Source: Egibacteraceae bacterium (GTDB lineage Bacteria; Actinomycetota; Nitriliruptoria; Euzebyales; Egibacteraceae). Taken from it: 61,809 nt of DNA. The stretch lies in assembly GCA_030446745.1 (NCBI GenBank), contig JAUJMS010000006.1, forward strand, positions 85,927-147,735. The letters are read 5' to 3'. The position numbers and the translations under genes were made by a program. The stretch's first letter is position 1. Every line of letters begins with the position of its first letter. The notes under the pieces are model-generated. The model was not told the origin of the DNA and made no database searches. It was given only the letters and a program-made list of their open reading frames with translations. Positions 43,782 through 52,136 of the stretch are shown in pieces.

Positions 43782-44141
43782 TTTGTGTGTGAAGTTCTCC
43801 CTTGGGTCAGGACGAGCCGTTTGTAGCTCCGCTGTACCTTGCAACTGCCCGCCGACATACGTCAAGGACCGCACTAGGAAATCGCGGCTTGGCCAGCCGA
43901 ACACGTGAACCCGCAGGTCCGCGGATGTGCCAAACCGGCCAAGATCGAACTCCGGAGCAGAAGGCGCGGGCCCGAATCCTGCGCGGGCACTCCCGAGCTC
44001 GAAAGACGATTCTCCGGAGGGCGAGAGACCGTCTCGCGTTGAAGACAGCACTAGCTAGACGTTCCAGCGCATTTGTGCCGTTCAGGGCTGGATCGCGGCG
44101 GTCCCAGAAGGCCGCGACCGCCGCTGCTAGCCTCGCCGCCC
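43782..44141. other. Lower-GC spacer upstream of serS, no gene recognised
   Basis: About 360 bp with lower GC than the surroundings. Several open frames cross it, but none has a start with a ribosome-binding site or a recognisable product. The serS promoter should be in its right part. No T-box-like or tRNA-like element was recognised. Confidence 0.5.
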
Positions 44142-45401
44142 ATGATCGACGTCCGGGCGCTGCGCGACGACTTCGATGCCGTCGCCGCGGCGCTCGGACG
44201 TCGTGGTGTCGACACGGCGGCCTTGCGCGAGGTCGTCGATCTCGACGGGCGCCGCCGCGCGCTGCTGGCCGAGGGCGACGAGCTTCGCGCCGCCCAGCGC
44301 CGGCTCGGCCGTGAGGTGGGCGCTGCGTCCGCGGACGACCGGCCGGGGCTGATCGCCGAGACGAAGCGCATCTCCGCACGCCTCGCCGAGCTGGGCCCGG
44401 CCGCCGACGATGTCGGGCGCCGGTTGGAGATCGCGCTCGCCACCCTGCCCAACGTGCCCCACCCCGACGCCCCGGACGGCGACCGCGAGCAGGACGCCGT
44501 CGAGGTCGCCACCTTCGGGACCAAGCCGGCGTTCGACTTTGCGGGCCGCGACCACGTGGAACTCGGTGAGGCGCTCGGGCTGATCGACATCCCTCGGGCG
44601 GTGAAGGTGTCGGGCAGCCGGTTCGCCTACCTGCTGCGCGACGCCGTGCTGCTCGAACTCGCCCTCGTCCGCTACGCGCTGGACGTGCTGACGGCGCGCG
44701 GCTTCACCCCCGTCGTCCCGCCGGTGCTCACCCGCGCCGAGGCGCTGTTCGGCACGGCGTTTCTGCCCGCCGGCGAAGAGCAGCTGTACCGGGTGCCCGA
44801 CGACGACCTGTACCTCGTCGGCACCTCGGAGGTGCCCTTGGCGGGACTGCACATGGACGAGATCCTCGCTGTCGAGGACCTGCCGCTGCGCTACGCGGGG
44901 TTTTCCACCTGCTTCCGGCGCGAGGCGGGCACCTACGGCAAGGACACCCGCGGCATCTTCCGCGTCCACCAGTTCGACAAGGTCGAGATGTTCAGCTTCG
45001 TCGCCCCCGCGACGTCCCAGGACGAGCACGAGCGGCTGCGCGACATCCAAACCGAGATCCTCACGTCGCTGGGGTTGCACGGCCGCGTCGTCGACATCGC
45101 CGTCGGCGACCTCGGCGCCTCGGCCGCGCGCAAGTACGACCTCGAGGTGTGGCTGCCCGGCCAGCAGGCTTACCGCGAGCTGACGAGCGCGTCGAACTGC
45201 ACCGACTACCAGGCGCGGCGGCTGCGTTGCCGCTACCGCGTCGGCGAGGGCGAGACCCGCCCCGTGCACACCCTCAACGGCACCGCCGTCGCGGTGGGGC
45301 GCACGCTGATCGCGCTGCTGGAGACCCATCAGCGCGCTGACGGCAGCGTCGCGGTGCCCGAACCCCTGCAACCCTGGCTCGGCGCGGACCATCTGAAATA
45401 G
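44142..45401 (+). CDS. serS: Seryl-tRNA synthetase
   Basis: 419 aa class II aminoacyl-tRNA synthetase, charging tRNA-Ser. I start at ATG 44142 (MIDVRALRDDFDAVAAALGRRG), the family N-terminus. The N-terminal long coiled-coil arm (about 1-105) binds the tRNA. The catalytic domain carries motif 1 around GFTPVVPPVLTRAEALFGT, the serine-binding YLVGTSEVPLAGL, motif 2 FRREAGTYGKDTRGIFRVHQFDKVE, and motif 3 NGTAVAVGRTLIALLE. Length and all motifs are complete, with no frame disruption. Confidence 0.96.
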   Translation: MIDVRALRDDFDAVAAALGRRGVDTAALREVVDLDGRRRALLAEGDELRAAQRRLGREVGAASADDRPGLIAETKRISARLAELGPAADDVGRRLEIALATLPNVPHPDAPDGDREQDAVEVATFGTKPAFDFAGRDHVELGEALGLIDIPRAVKVSGSRFAYLLRDAVLLELALVRYALDVLTARGFTPVVPPVLTRAEALFGTAFLPAGEEQLYRVPDDDLYLVGTSEVPLAGLHMDEILAVEDLPLRYAGFSTCFRREAGTYGKDTRGIFRVHQFDKVEMFSFVAPATSQDEHERLRDIQTEILTSLGLHGRVVDIAVGDLGASAARKYDLEVWLPGQQAYRELTSASNCTDYQARRLRCRYRVGEGETRPVHTLNGTAVAVGRTLIALLETHQRADGSVAVPEPLQPWLGADHLK

Positions 45402-45447
45402 TCCACCCCGCGGAAGGAAACCGGCGTCCGGGGGCGGAATCAAACGG

Positions 45448-46068
45448 GTGTCCTCCGCCGCCGAGTTCGCCAAGGGCTGCGTCGACGGCCCGGCTTCGAC
45501 CGCGTCGGCCGCCGCGCTCCACATCTGGGACGCCGCCGAGGACCAGACCGCTCCGCTCTACCCCGAGCGCAGCGACGTCCGCGCCGGCTGGGTGGGTGTC
45601 AGCGACAAGGGCTTCACCGCGAACATCCAGGTCACGAACCTGGCGGCGCATCCGGTGGACCAGCGGTTCCTGTTCTCCTACACCGGCGCGCTCGGCGAGC
45701 ACTTCGTCAGCGCCCAGGCCGGAGCCGCCGGCAACTGGGTCTACGGGACCGGCCACCTCGACACCACGCAGACGCCGCGGCGCCAGGTCAACGACGGCCC
45801 GACGACCGGCAGCGTGAACGCCGCGGCCGGCGTCATCACCATCGACCTGCCCGCCTCGGCGGTGCCGCCGCCGTCCACCGACGGCACGGCGGTCTTGATG
45901 CCGCTGCTGAAGATCACGAGCCAGTTCCTCATCGGCACCGAGGTCGGCCCCGGGCTGCTGCTGCGCGTCGACGAGGGCACCGACGTCTGCGAGGCCGAGC
46001 TGTACCCCGCGGCCCCGCCGGCCGAGGAGCCCCCTGCCGAGGAGCCCACTCCCGCGGAGCCCCCGTAA
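45448..46068 (+). CDS. Probable exported protein with acidic Pro/Glu tail; N-terminus may be missing
   Basis: 206 aa from GTG 45448, but the product starts with mature-looking sequence (SSAAEFAKGCVDGPAS) and lacks a signal peptide. The body is beta-rich (GWVGVSDKGFTANIQVTNLAAHPVDQRFLFSYTGALGEHFVSAQ), similar in style to secreted jelly-roll domains. The tail PPAEEPPAEEPTPAEPP is a typical wall-spanning or linker tail. The short spacer to serS (46 bp) has room for only part of a signal peptide, so an upstream deletion or join is likely. No family recognised. Confidence 0.6.
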   Translation: MSSAAEFAKGCVDGPASTASAAALHIWDAAEDQTAPLYPERSDVRAGWVGVSDKGFTANIQVTNLAAHPVDQRFLFSYTGALGEHFVSAQAGAAGNWVYGTGHLDTTQTPRRQVNDGPTTGSVNAAAGVITIDLPASAVPPPSTDGTAVLMPLLKITSQFLIGTEVGPGLLLRVDEGTDVCEAELYPAAPPAEEPPAEEPTPAEPP

Positions 46069-46087
46069 CGCCAAGCCGCAGATCGAC

Positions 46088-46115
46088 CGAGGCCCCGCCG
46101 GCGTGCGGGGCCTCG
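46088..46115 (+). terminator. 11-bp perfect hairpin
   Basis: CGAGGCCCCGC (46088-46098) pairs with GCGGGGCCTCG (46105-46115), loop CGGCGT, 19 bp behind the stop codon of the acidic-tail protein. No T-tract follows. Confidence 0.7.
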
Positions 46116-46189
46116 TCGCGTCCGCGGTAAGCGCCAGCTGTGCGCCACGGGAGCCGTTACGTTGCGGGCGCGCGTTCGTTGTACCGGGT

Positions 46190-47950
46190 ATGCGATCGTC
46201 CGCTCGCCGCCGCCTTGCCCTGCTCGTCGCCGTGCTCAGCGCGGCCCTGCTGCTGCCCGCCGTGCCCGGCGCCGCCGCCACGGTCAAGGAGGTCTACTAC
46301 GTCCCGTCGGTGGACGGCACGCTCATCCGCGTGGAGACCTTCCGCGACCCGAGCCAAGGCGACAAGCAGCCGGTCCTGCTGACGTACTCGCCGTACAACT
46401 CGTTCTACGACGCCCCGCTGCGCGACCGCTACATGGCGTACGTGCCCAAGGGCTACGCGCGGGCTCGCGCGGACGTGCTCGGGACCCGCGGGTCGGACGG
46501 CTGCTGGGACTACGGCGGCCCCAAGGAGCAGCAGTCCGGTCTCGACGTCGTGCGCTTCATGGCTGACGACACGAAGGTGCCGTGGTCCAACGGCAAGGTC
46601 GTCCTCATCGGTGGCTCCTACGACGGCACCACCGCGAACATGGTCGCCGCCCTCGGGGAGGAGGCACGCGACGCCGGCCTGGTCGGCATCGTGCCGATCG
46701 TGGCGATCAGCCGCTGGTACGGCTACGCGTACTCGCAGGGCATGCGTTACACCGTGCAGTCGGCCAACGCGGACCCCAGCTCGCAGGGCTTCGACACCCC
46801 GCTCGCGTTCGACTACGGCTTCGCCAAGACCGTCGCCCCGGCGACCGGCCCGAACACCGCCGCCGTCGCGACCGACCGCGCCAGCGAGTGCGGTGGCCTG
46901 GAGCACACCATGGCCGCCTACGACGAGTCGCCCGACTATGGCAAGTTCTGGCTGGAGCGCGACTACCTCAAGGACGCCGCAAAGTTCCGGGTCCCCGTGC
47001 TCATCGGCGGTGGCTGGCAGGACTACAACGTCAAGCAGGAAGAGTCGATCAACCTGTTCAACGCCCTGCCGGTCGACGACCCGACCACCGCCGAGGAGGA
47101 GGGCGTCCCGTTCAAGATCCTCGCGATGGGCCAAAACGGCCACGGCACCCCCAACGTGCAGCAGTGGAGCAAGCTGCAAGACGACTTCCTCGCCCATGTG
47201 CTCACCGGCGCCGACAACGGCATCGACGAGGTCGCGCCCGTCTACACCATGGGTCGCCAGGCGTCGGGCGCGGGGTACGGCTCTGCCGGGACCAACGTCG
47301 AGCAGGCCTGGCCGCCCGTCGGCACGCAGGACGTGAAGCTGTTCCTGCGCCGCGGCGCCGGCAACGGTGTGCTGACGACCAGTGGCAAGCCCAGCGGCGC
47401 GACCGCGACGTTCGTCGACGCGGCCGCCGGCGACGAGGTCCGCGCCCTGGAAACCCTCGACGCCGAGACCGACTTTCTGTCCTACGTCAGCCCGCCGCTG
47501 ACGGCCGACACCCGCATCGCCGGCGAGGCGCTGCTCGACGCCGCCCTGACGGTCAACCGCGACCGCGGCAGCTTCACCCCGATCCTGGTCGACATCGACG
47601 AGAACGGGGCGCGCACCGCCGCCCGCGGCTTCATGAACCTGCAGTACCGCAACGGTCTCGAGAAGGCCGAGCCGCTGCCGGCCGGCAAGAGGGTCAACGC
47701 GACGGCGATCATGAAGCCGCAGGACTACACCTTCGGCAAGGGTCACCGCATCGGTGTCGTGCTGCTTGCCTCCAACGTCGCGTGGGTGCGCCCCGACGTG
47801 CCGGGTCAGTCGACGACCGTGCACCACGGTGCCGGCCCGCAGGGCACGTCGCTGACGCTGCCGGTCGTCGCCCCGCCAGCCGACCCCGCCGAGCTGTTCG
47901 AGCAGCCCGCACAGGAGGCGAAGGCTCGCGGTCGCAAGGCGCGCCGCTGA
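46190..47950 (+). CDS. Secreted X-Pro dipeptidyl-peptidase-like (S15/CocE family) hydrolase
   Basis: 586 aa from ATG 46190; the frame extends upstream, but this start gives a signal peptide (MRSSARRRLALLVAVLSAAL to about residue 30). The alpha/beta-hydrolase domain has the oxyanion YSPYN motif near 67-70, ADVLGTRGSDGCWDYGG, and nucleophile Ser143 in GGSYDG. Later come the Asp-loop GGWQDYNVKQEE and the His-loop GQNGHGTP. The C-terminal ~200 residues form the jelly-roll X-Pro_dipeptidyl-peptidase C domain. Substrate could be peptides or esters; family members include prolyl dipeptidases and cocaine esterases. Ends in a basic tail (KARGRKARR). Confidence 0.88.
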   Translation: MRSSARRRLALLVAVLSAALLLPAVPGAAATVKEVYYVPSVDGTLIRVETFRDPSQGDKQPVLLTYSPYNSFYDAPLRDRYMAYVPKGYARARADVLGTRGSDGCWDYGGPKEQQSGLDVVRFMADDTKVPWSNGKVVLIGGSYDGTTANMVAALGEEARDAGLVGIVPIVAISRWYGYAYSQGMRYTVQSANADPSSQGFDTPLAFDYGFAKTVAPATGPNTAAVATDRASECGGLEHTMAAYDESPDYGKFWLERDYLKDAAKFRVPVLIGGGWQDYNVKQEESINLFNALPVDDPTTAEEEGVPFKILAMGQNGHGTPNVQQWSKLQDDFLAHVLTGADNGIDEVAPVYTMGRQASGAGYGSAGTNVEQAWPPVGTQDVKLFLRRGAGNGVLTTSGKPSGATATFVDAAAGDEVRALETLDAETDFLSYVSPPLTADTRIAGEALLDAALTVNRDRGSFTPILVDIDENGARTAARGFMNLQYRNGLEKAEPLPAGKRVNATAIMKPQDYTFGKGHRIGVVLLASNVAWVRPDVPGQSTTVHHGAGPQGTSLTLPVVAPPADPAELFEQPAQEAKARGRKARR

Positions 47951-48006
47951 TACCCGGCGCGTAGGGCCGCGCGTCCGGACGAGAGGTCGGCGGCGCCTGG
48001 GCACCC

Positions 48007-48957
48007 ATGAAGGTCTACGTACTCCACGAGAACCGCGAATGGCTGCCGCCGTTCGCCGATGCCTTGGACGCCGAGGGCGTCGCGTGGGAGGAGTGGCTGC
48101 TCGACGGCGGGGTGCTCGGCCTCGACGCGCCCCCGCCGGAGGGGGTTTTCTACTCGCGGATGAGCGCGTCGAGCCACACGCGCGGGCACGTCCGCAGCAA
48201 GGACCACACCCGCGCGGTGCTGAGCTGGCTCGAGGCGCACGGGCGCCGTGTCGTCAACGGCCGACGGGTCATCGAGCTGGAGATGAGCAAGGTCGACCAG
48301 CTCACCGCGCTCGCCGCGGCCGGCTTCGACGTCCCGCGCACCGTCGCGGTCGTCGGTCGCGCCGACCTCGCCGCGCAGGCTCGACGGTTCGCGCTGCCGT
48401 TGATCACCAAGCACAACCAGGGCGGCAAGGGCCTGGGAGTGCGGCGCTTCGACAGCTACGCCGCGTTCGACGCCTACCTCGACGGCCCCGAGTGGGAGCA
48501 ACCGGTCGACCACATCACGTTGCTGCAGGAGTACGTCGAACCCGCCGAGCCGTTCATCACCCGCGTCGAGATCGTCGGAGGGGCGTTCCTCTACGCGTTG
48601 GCCGCCGACACCAGTCACGGCTTCGAGCTGTGCCCGGCCGACGTCTGCACCGTGCACGACGACTTCTGCCCCAGCGGCGAGCACGCGGCGCGCATCTTCT
48701 CGCACCGCGCCGGCTTCGACGCCCCGATCGTCGCGCGCTACCTCGACTTCGCGCGCCGTTGGGGCATCGAGATCGCGGGCTTCGAGTTCATCGAGACCGC
48801 CGACGGTCGGCAGGTCACCTACGACATCAACACCAACACCAACTACAACACCGTGGTCGAGCAGCAAGCCGGCACGTCCGGACCGCGCGAGGTCGCCCGC
48901 TTCCTCGGCGGCCTCCTCGCGGCGGAGAGCGCCGCACGGCCGGCCGTCTCCGCCTGA
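48007..48957 (+). CDS. ATP-grasp ligase, RimK/glutathione-synthase-like
   Basis: 316 aa cytosolic ATP-grasp enzyme forming an amide or peptide bond with ATP. It begins MKVYVLHENREWLPPFADALDAEGV (pre-ATP-grasp domain). The ATP-binding lysine loops are seen in ELEMSKVDQLTALAAAGFDVPRT and LPLITKHNQGGKGLGVRRF. The metal-binding/catalytic strand is YDINTNTNYNTV near the C-terminus. EPAEPFITRVEIVGGAFLYAL matches the central strand. Similar proteins are called alpha-L-glutamate-ligase-like; the substrate cannot be inferred. Free-standing on the plus strand between two secreted or unknown genes. Confidence 0.85.
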   Translation: MKVYVLHENREWLPPFADALDAEGVAWEEWLLDGGVLGLDAPPPEGVFYSRMSASSHTRGHVRSKDHTRAVLSWLEAHGRRVVNGRRVIELEMSKVDQLTALAAAGFDVPRTVAVVGRADLAAQARRFALPLITKHNQGGKGLGVRRFDSYAAFDAYLDGPEWEQPVDHITLLQEYVEPAEPFITRVEIVGGAFLYALAADTSHGFELCPADVCTVHDDFCPSGEHAARIFSHRAGFDAPIVARYLDFARRWGIEIAGFEFIETADGRQVTYDINTNTNYNTVVEQQAGTSGPREVARFLGGLLAAESAARPAVSA

Positions 48958-48994
48958 GCGTGCGCCGGGCCCGGCGGTCGTCCCGGCGGCGCGG

Positions 48995-49732
48995 TCACAC
49001 GATCCGCGGGGGACCCACCTTGACCGTCACGCCCGGCGAGAAGTGCGCCACCGGCGCCCCGGCGGGCGCCGGGAGGCGGGCGTCGCGGAAGACCTCCGCC
49101 ACCTCGCAGGCCTCCACGGCGGCGTGACGCAGCGGCCACGGCTGATGCTCCACCGGCGTCCAGAACAGCACGGGCCCACGGCGGTGGAACGCCGCCCAGC
49201 GGGCGGTCACGAAGCGGTCCCAGCTGTCGCCGACGGGCGGGTCGAGCGCCGCACCCGGCCGCACGACGATGTGGTGGCCGCCACCGGCGGAGCCGGGGCG
49301 TGGCCGCGACGCGTAGACGATCCGCTCGGGACCGCGCTCCACCGACATCGCGTTGCGAAAGTACGGCAGCCCCAGGGCGCGCAGCGTCGCGACGAACCAC
49401 AGCGCGGTCACCTCCATCCGCAGGAACCACAGGCCCTGCCTGCCGTCGGGGCCGACGACGTAGGTGCGCAGGTTGGTCTCGGGAAAGCTGCAACCGGGAG
49501 GCACCACGGGGACGCCGGGAGGGCGGACCCGCATGACGAACGGCGTCACGGTCAGCCACGCCGCGCCGTCGTGGGTCAGCACGGCGAGCCGGTCGGGCAG
49601 CATCGGCGCGACGTCGCGCGGCTCGAACGGCCAGTGCAGGAACGTGATGTCGTCCCAATGGTGGATGTTGACCGGCACCGTCACCCGGTGTGGGGGCGCG
49701 GCGGGCGGGGTGTCGCCGGGCACCGCGCGCAT
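48995..49732 (-). CDS. DUF2071 (YqjF-like) family protein
   Basis: 245 aa from ATG 49732 (the frame extends upstream without protein character). The family pattern is clear: HHWDDITFLHWPFEPRDVAPMLPDRLAVLTHDGAAWLTVTPFVM, PPGVPVVPPGCSFPETNLRTYVVGPDGRQGLWFLRME and GLPYFRNAMSV. The structure is a beta-barrel of the acetoacetate-decarboxylase-like type, but the catalytic role is unknown. It lies 34 bp downstream of the GST-like gene on the same strand, probably in one operon. Confidence 0.88.
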   Translation of the reverse strand: MRAVPGDTPPAAPPHRVTVPVNIHHWDDITFLHWPFEPRDVAPMLPDRLAVLTHDGAAWLTVTPFVMRVRPPGVPVVPPGCSFPETNLRTYVVGPDGRQGLWFLRMEVTALWFVATLRALGLPYFRNAMSVERGPERIVYASRPRPGSAGGGHHIVVRPGAALDPPVGDSWDRFVTARWAAFHRRGPVLFWTPVEHQPWPLRHAAVEACEVAEVFRDARLPAPAGAPVAHFSPGVTVKVGPPRIV

Positions 49733-49766
49733 CGGCCGGCCTTGCCTGATCGGTCGCGGCGGGCGG

Positions 49767-50777
49767 CTAGGCGGCGTGCTCGAGCGGCACGACCTCGTCG
49801 GGCGGCGGCGGATCGGGCGGCGTGCCGTCGCCGAACGGGCGGCCCCCCAGCGCTGCACGCCCGTGTGGGGTGCGCCAGCCACTGAGGTCCGGACCGGCCG
49901 GGACGATCGCGGTCGGGTTGATGTTGGTGTGGACCTCGTAGTAGTGGCGCTTGATGTGGTCGAAGTCGATGGTGTCGCCGAACCCGGGCGTGGTGAACAG
50001 GTCGCGGGCGTAGGCCCACAGCACCGGCAGCTCGGTCAGCTTGTGCCGGTTGCACTTGAAGTGGCCGTGGTAGACGGGGTCGAAGCGCGCCAGCGTCGTG
50101 AACAGCCGGACGTCGGCCTCGGTGATCGTGTCGCCGACCAGGTAGCGCTGGCGTTCCAGGCGCTGCGACAGCCAGTCGAGCCGCTCGAACAGGCGGCGGT
50201 AGGCCTTGTCGTAGGCGGCCTGGCTGGCGGCGAAACCGCAGCGGTACACGCCGTTGTTGACGTCGCGGAACACCAGCTCGGCGACCTCGTCGATCTCGCT
50301 CCGGCGGTCCTCGGGATACAGGTCCGGCGCGCCGGGGCGGTGGTGCGCGCGCCACTCGGTGGACAGGTCCAGCGTGATCTGGGCGTAGTCGTTGGTCACG
50401 ACCCGCCCGCTGGCGATGTCCACGATCGCGGGCACGGTGATGCCGCGCTCGTAGCCGGGGAAGCGGGCGAAGTACGCCTCTTGCAGGCGCTCGATGCCGA
50501 GCACCGGGTCGCGGCCGCCCGGGTCGAGGTCGAACGTCCAACTGCGCTGGTCGTGGGTCGGTCCCGCGATGCCCATCGACAGCACGGGCTCCAGCCCGAG
50601 CAGCCGGCGCACGATGATGGCGCGGTTCGCCCACGGGCACGCGCGGCTGACGACCAGGCGGTACCGGCCCGGCTCCACCGGATAGCCGTCGCGGCCGTCG
50701 GCGGTGATGCGCGTCGCGATGTAGTTCATGTCCCGGGTGAACTCGCCGCTCGGGGCGAGGTCGCTGCTCGTTGCCAT
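49767..50777 (-). CDS. Xi-class glutathione S-transferase / glutathionyl-hydroquinone-reductase-like protein
   Basis: 336 aa from ATG 50777 (AGGAG upstream); 11 further codons in frame are unlikely. The catalytic Cys is in CPWANRAIIVRRLLGLE (the CPWA motif of YqjG/ECM4-type enzymes), with DYAQITLDLSTEW, DEVAELVFRDVNNGVYRCGFA and the C-terminal helical domain FDPVYHGHFKCNRHKLTELPVLWAYARDLF. In the family this enzyme reduces glutathionyl- or mycothiolyl-quinone conjugates. An actinobacterium would be expected to use mycothiol. Pro-rich C-terminal tail. Confidence 0.92.
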   Translation of the reverse strand: MATSSDLAPSGEFTRDMNYIATRITADGRDGYPVEPGRYRLVVSRACPWANRAIIVRRLLGLEPVLSMGIAGPTHDQRSWTFDLDPGGRDPVLGIERLQEAYFARFPGYERGITVPAIVDIASGRVVTNDYAQITLDLSTEWRAHHRPGAPDLYPEDRRSEIDEVAELVFRDVNNGVYRCGFAASQAAYDKAYRRLFERLDWLSQRLERQRYLVGDTITEADVRLFTTLARFDPVYHGHFKCNRHKLTELPVLWAYARDLFTTPGFGDTIDFDHIKRHYYEVHTNINPTAIVPAGPDLSGWRTPHGRAALGGRPFGDGTPPDPPPPDEVVPLEHAA

Positions 50778-50867
50778 CGCTGCTCCTGTCGTCGGCCGCG
50801 GCTCGGCCACCGGTCGCTGCCGATCACACGACGGCGCAGACGGCAGCCTTCCCCGGGGTGGGCCGGC

Positions 50868-51248
50868 TTACGGCGCTCGTGGCGGCGACGTTTGGCCGGT
50901 GCGCCCGTCGACCAGCCGGCGGTCGCCCACCGGGGCGCGCAGCTTGACCGACGTCTGATGGACCCTGAGCACGGCTGGACAGACAGTGCCGGTCACGACC
51001 GGCTTGCGGATCGTGGCGGTGACGACGACGGTGTCGGCGGTCTCTTCGACCGCGACGTCGCCCAAGCGCTCGTCGTCGGCTCGGCACCCGCCGCCGAGGA
51101 CGGTGATGTCGATGCTCGGGGCGGTGGGGTTCGGCGGCGTCGCAAGCTCCCTCGGCGCGGGGCGCTCGAACGTTACCAACGGGGGCGCGATAACGACGTA
51201 CGCTGCCACGAACACCGCGGCGCCAACCAGGAGCACCCTGCGTCTCAT
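50868..51248 (-). CDS. Secreted or signal-anchored protein of unknown function
   Basis: 126 aa from ATG 51248. An N-terminal signal/anchor (MRRRVLLVGAAVFVAAYVVI) precedes a short beta-rich domain: PSIDITVLGGGC, VEETADTVVVTATIRKPVVTGTVCPAVLRVHQTSVKLRAPVGDRRLVDGRTG, with two Cys that could pair. This is similar in layout to small actinobacterial secreted proteins of unknown role. Divergent from the antitoxin-like gene at 51336. Confidence 0.72.
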   Translation of the reverse strand: MRRRVLLVGAAVFVAAYVVIAPPLVTFERPAPRELATPPNPTAPSIDITVLGGGCRADDERLGDVAVEETADTVVVTATIRKPVVTGTVCPAVLRVHQTSVKLRAPVGDRRLVDGRTGQTSPPRAP

Positions 51249-51304
51249 GGCGGCATCGTGCCAGCCTCGACGCCGGCGGGGGGCGCATGGCACAGGTCAT
51301 CAAC

Positions 51305-51336
51305 TACCGCGTAAGTTCTGTAGTAGCATGGCGGTA
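51305..51336. promoter_or_regulatory. Candidate operator at the antitoxin start
   Basis: TACCGC (51305-51310) and GCGGTA (51331-51336) form an inverted repeat 20 bp apart, the right arm overlapping the ATG of the ribbon-helix-helix gene. This position fits autoregulation by an antitoxin. The intervening segment is AT-richer (GTAAGTTCTGTAGTAGCATG) and may hold the -10. Confidence 0.4.
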
Positions 51337-51770
51337 TGGAAGCCCGGCCACCGACGGCAAAGGGTCAGCCGTTCAGCATCCGCCTCAGTCACGCCACGGA
51401 CCGGTTCGTGGCGGCCGAGGCGCGCCGCACCCGCCGGTCCAGGAGCGCGGTGGTGGAGTCGCTGACCGAGGAAGCCGTCCGGATGCGACGCTTCCCTGGG
51501 ATCGGCTTCCGTGGCGCGGATGCTGAGCGGCGCGCGTGGGTGATGGGGACGGGCCTGGACGTCTGGCAGATTGTCGAGGCCGTGGAGGACCACGGTTCGC
51601 GTGAGCATGCGGTTGCCGAGACCGACCTCGGCGAGCGGCACGTCGCGTTGGCTCTCGCCTACCGCGAGCACTTCCCCGACGAGATCGACGAGGCACTCGC
51701 CGACAACCGGCGGCCCGTCGATCAGCTCCGCGAGCTGTACCCGTTCATCGCCGTCGAGCCGCTCGAGTAG
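51336..51770 (+). CDS. Antitoxin-like protein: ribbon-helix-helix plus DUF433
   Basis: 144 aa from ATG 51336. Residues 11-50 (QPFSIRLSHATDRFVAAEARRTRRSRSAVVESLTEEAVRMRRF) look like a ribbon-helix-helix DNA-binding domain. The next part, FPGIGFRGADAERRAWVMGTGLDVWQIVEAVEDHG, followed by LALAYREHFPDEIDEAL, is a DUF433-type domain (GxxFRG, then the winged helix that counts YYxxHPEEI). DUF433 proteins pair with DUF5615 PIN-like toxins as a type II toxin-antitoxin module, and such a gene follows directly. Likely autorepressor. Confidence 0.78.
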   Translation: MEARPPTAKGQPFSIRLSHATDRFVAAEARRTRRSRSAVVESLTEEAVRMRRFPGIGFRGADAERRAWVMGTGLDVWQIVEAVEDHGSREHAVAETDLGERHVALALAYREHFPDEIDEALADNRRPVDQLRELYPFIAVEPLE

Positions 51771-51773
51771 CCG

Positions 51774-52136
51774 CTGCGCCTGCTGCTCGACGCTCATGTC
51801 TCCGGCCGCGTCATCGCCACCGGGTTGCGCCAGGCCGGCCACGACGTGCGGGCGCTGAGCGACGAGCCCGCGCTGGAAGGTCTCGACGATTTGGCGGTGC
51901 TCCAGCTGGCCGTACGTGAGGAGCGGGTGCTGGTGACCCACGACGTCAAGGACTTCGCGCCGCTGATGCGCCAGTGGGCCGAGGCCGGCCGGTCCCACGC
52001 GGGCTGCATCCTCGTCCACAGCCTCGACCACCGTCAGTTCGGGCGTTTGCTGCGCGGTCTGGGATGGCTCCTCGCCGAGCGCCCGCTGCAGGACGACTGG
52101 CGCGACGTCGCGCTGTTCCTCACCGCAGCGAGGTGA
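51774..52136 (+). CDS. DUF5615 PIN-like toxin
   Basis: 120 aa if read from CTG 51774. The domain starts right there (LRLLLDAHVSGRVIATGLRQAGHDVRALSDEPALEGL), including the first acidic residue of the PIN-like active site in LLLDAHVS. No ATG, GTG or TTG lies before it; the first standard start (TTG 51825) would remove the active-site Asp. Later motifs: ERVLVTHDVKDFAPL (second acidic pair) and GCILVHSLDHRQFGRLLRGL. It is in the same frame as the antitoxin, 3 bp after its stop. Either a CTG start, read-through, or a base error in the start codon. Predicted RNase. Confidence 0.75.
   Translation: MRLLLDAHVSGRVIATGLRQAGHDVRALSDEPALEGLDDLAVLQLAVREERVLVTHDVKDFAPLMRQWAEAGRSHAGCILVHSLDHRQFGRLLRGLGWLLAERPLQDDWRDVALFLTAAR

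Noticed and set aside
43782-44141. T-box or other tRNA-sensing leader before serS.
   Set aside because: No T-box core (TGGNACCGCG-type) sequence or long specifier stem could be found.
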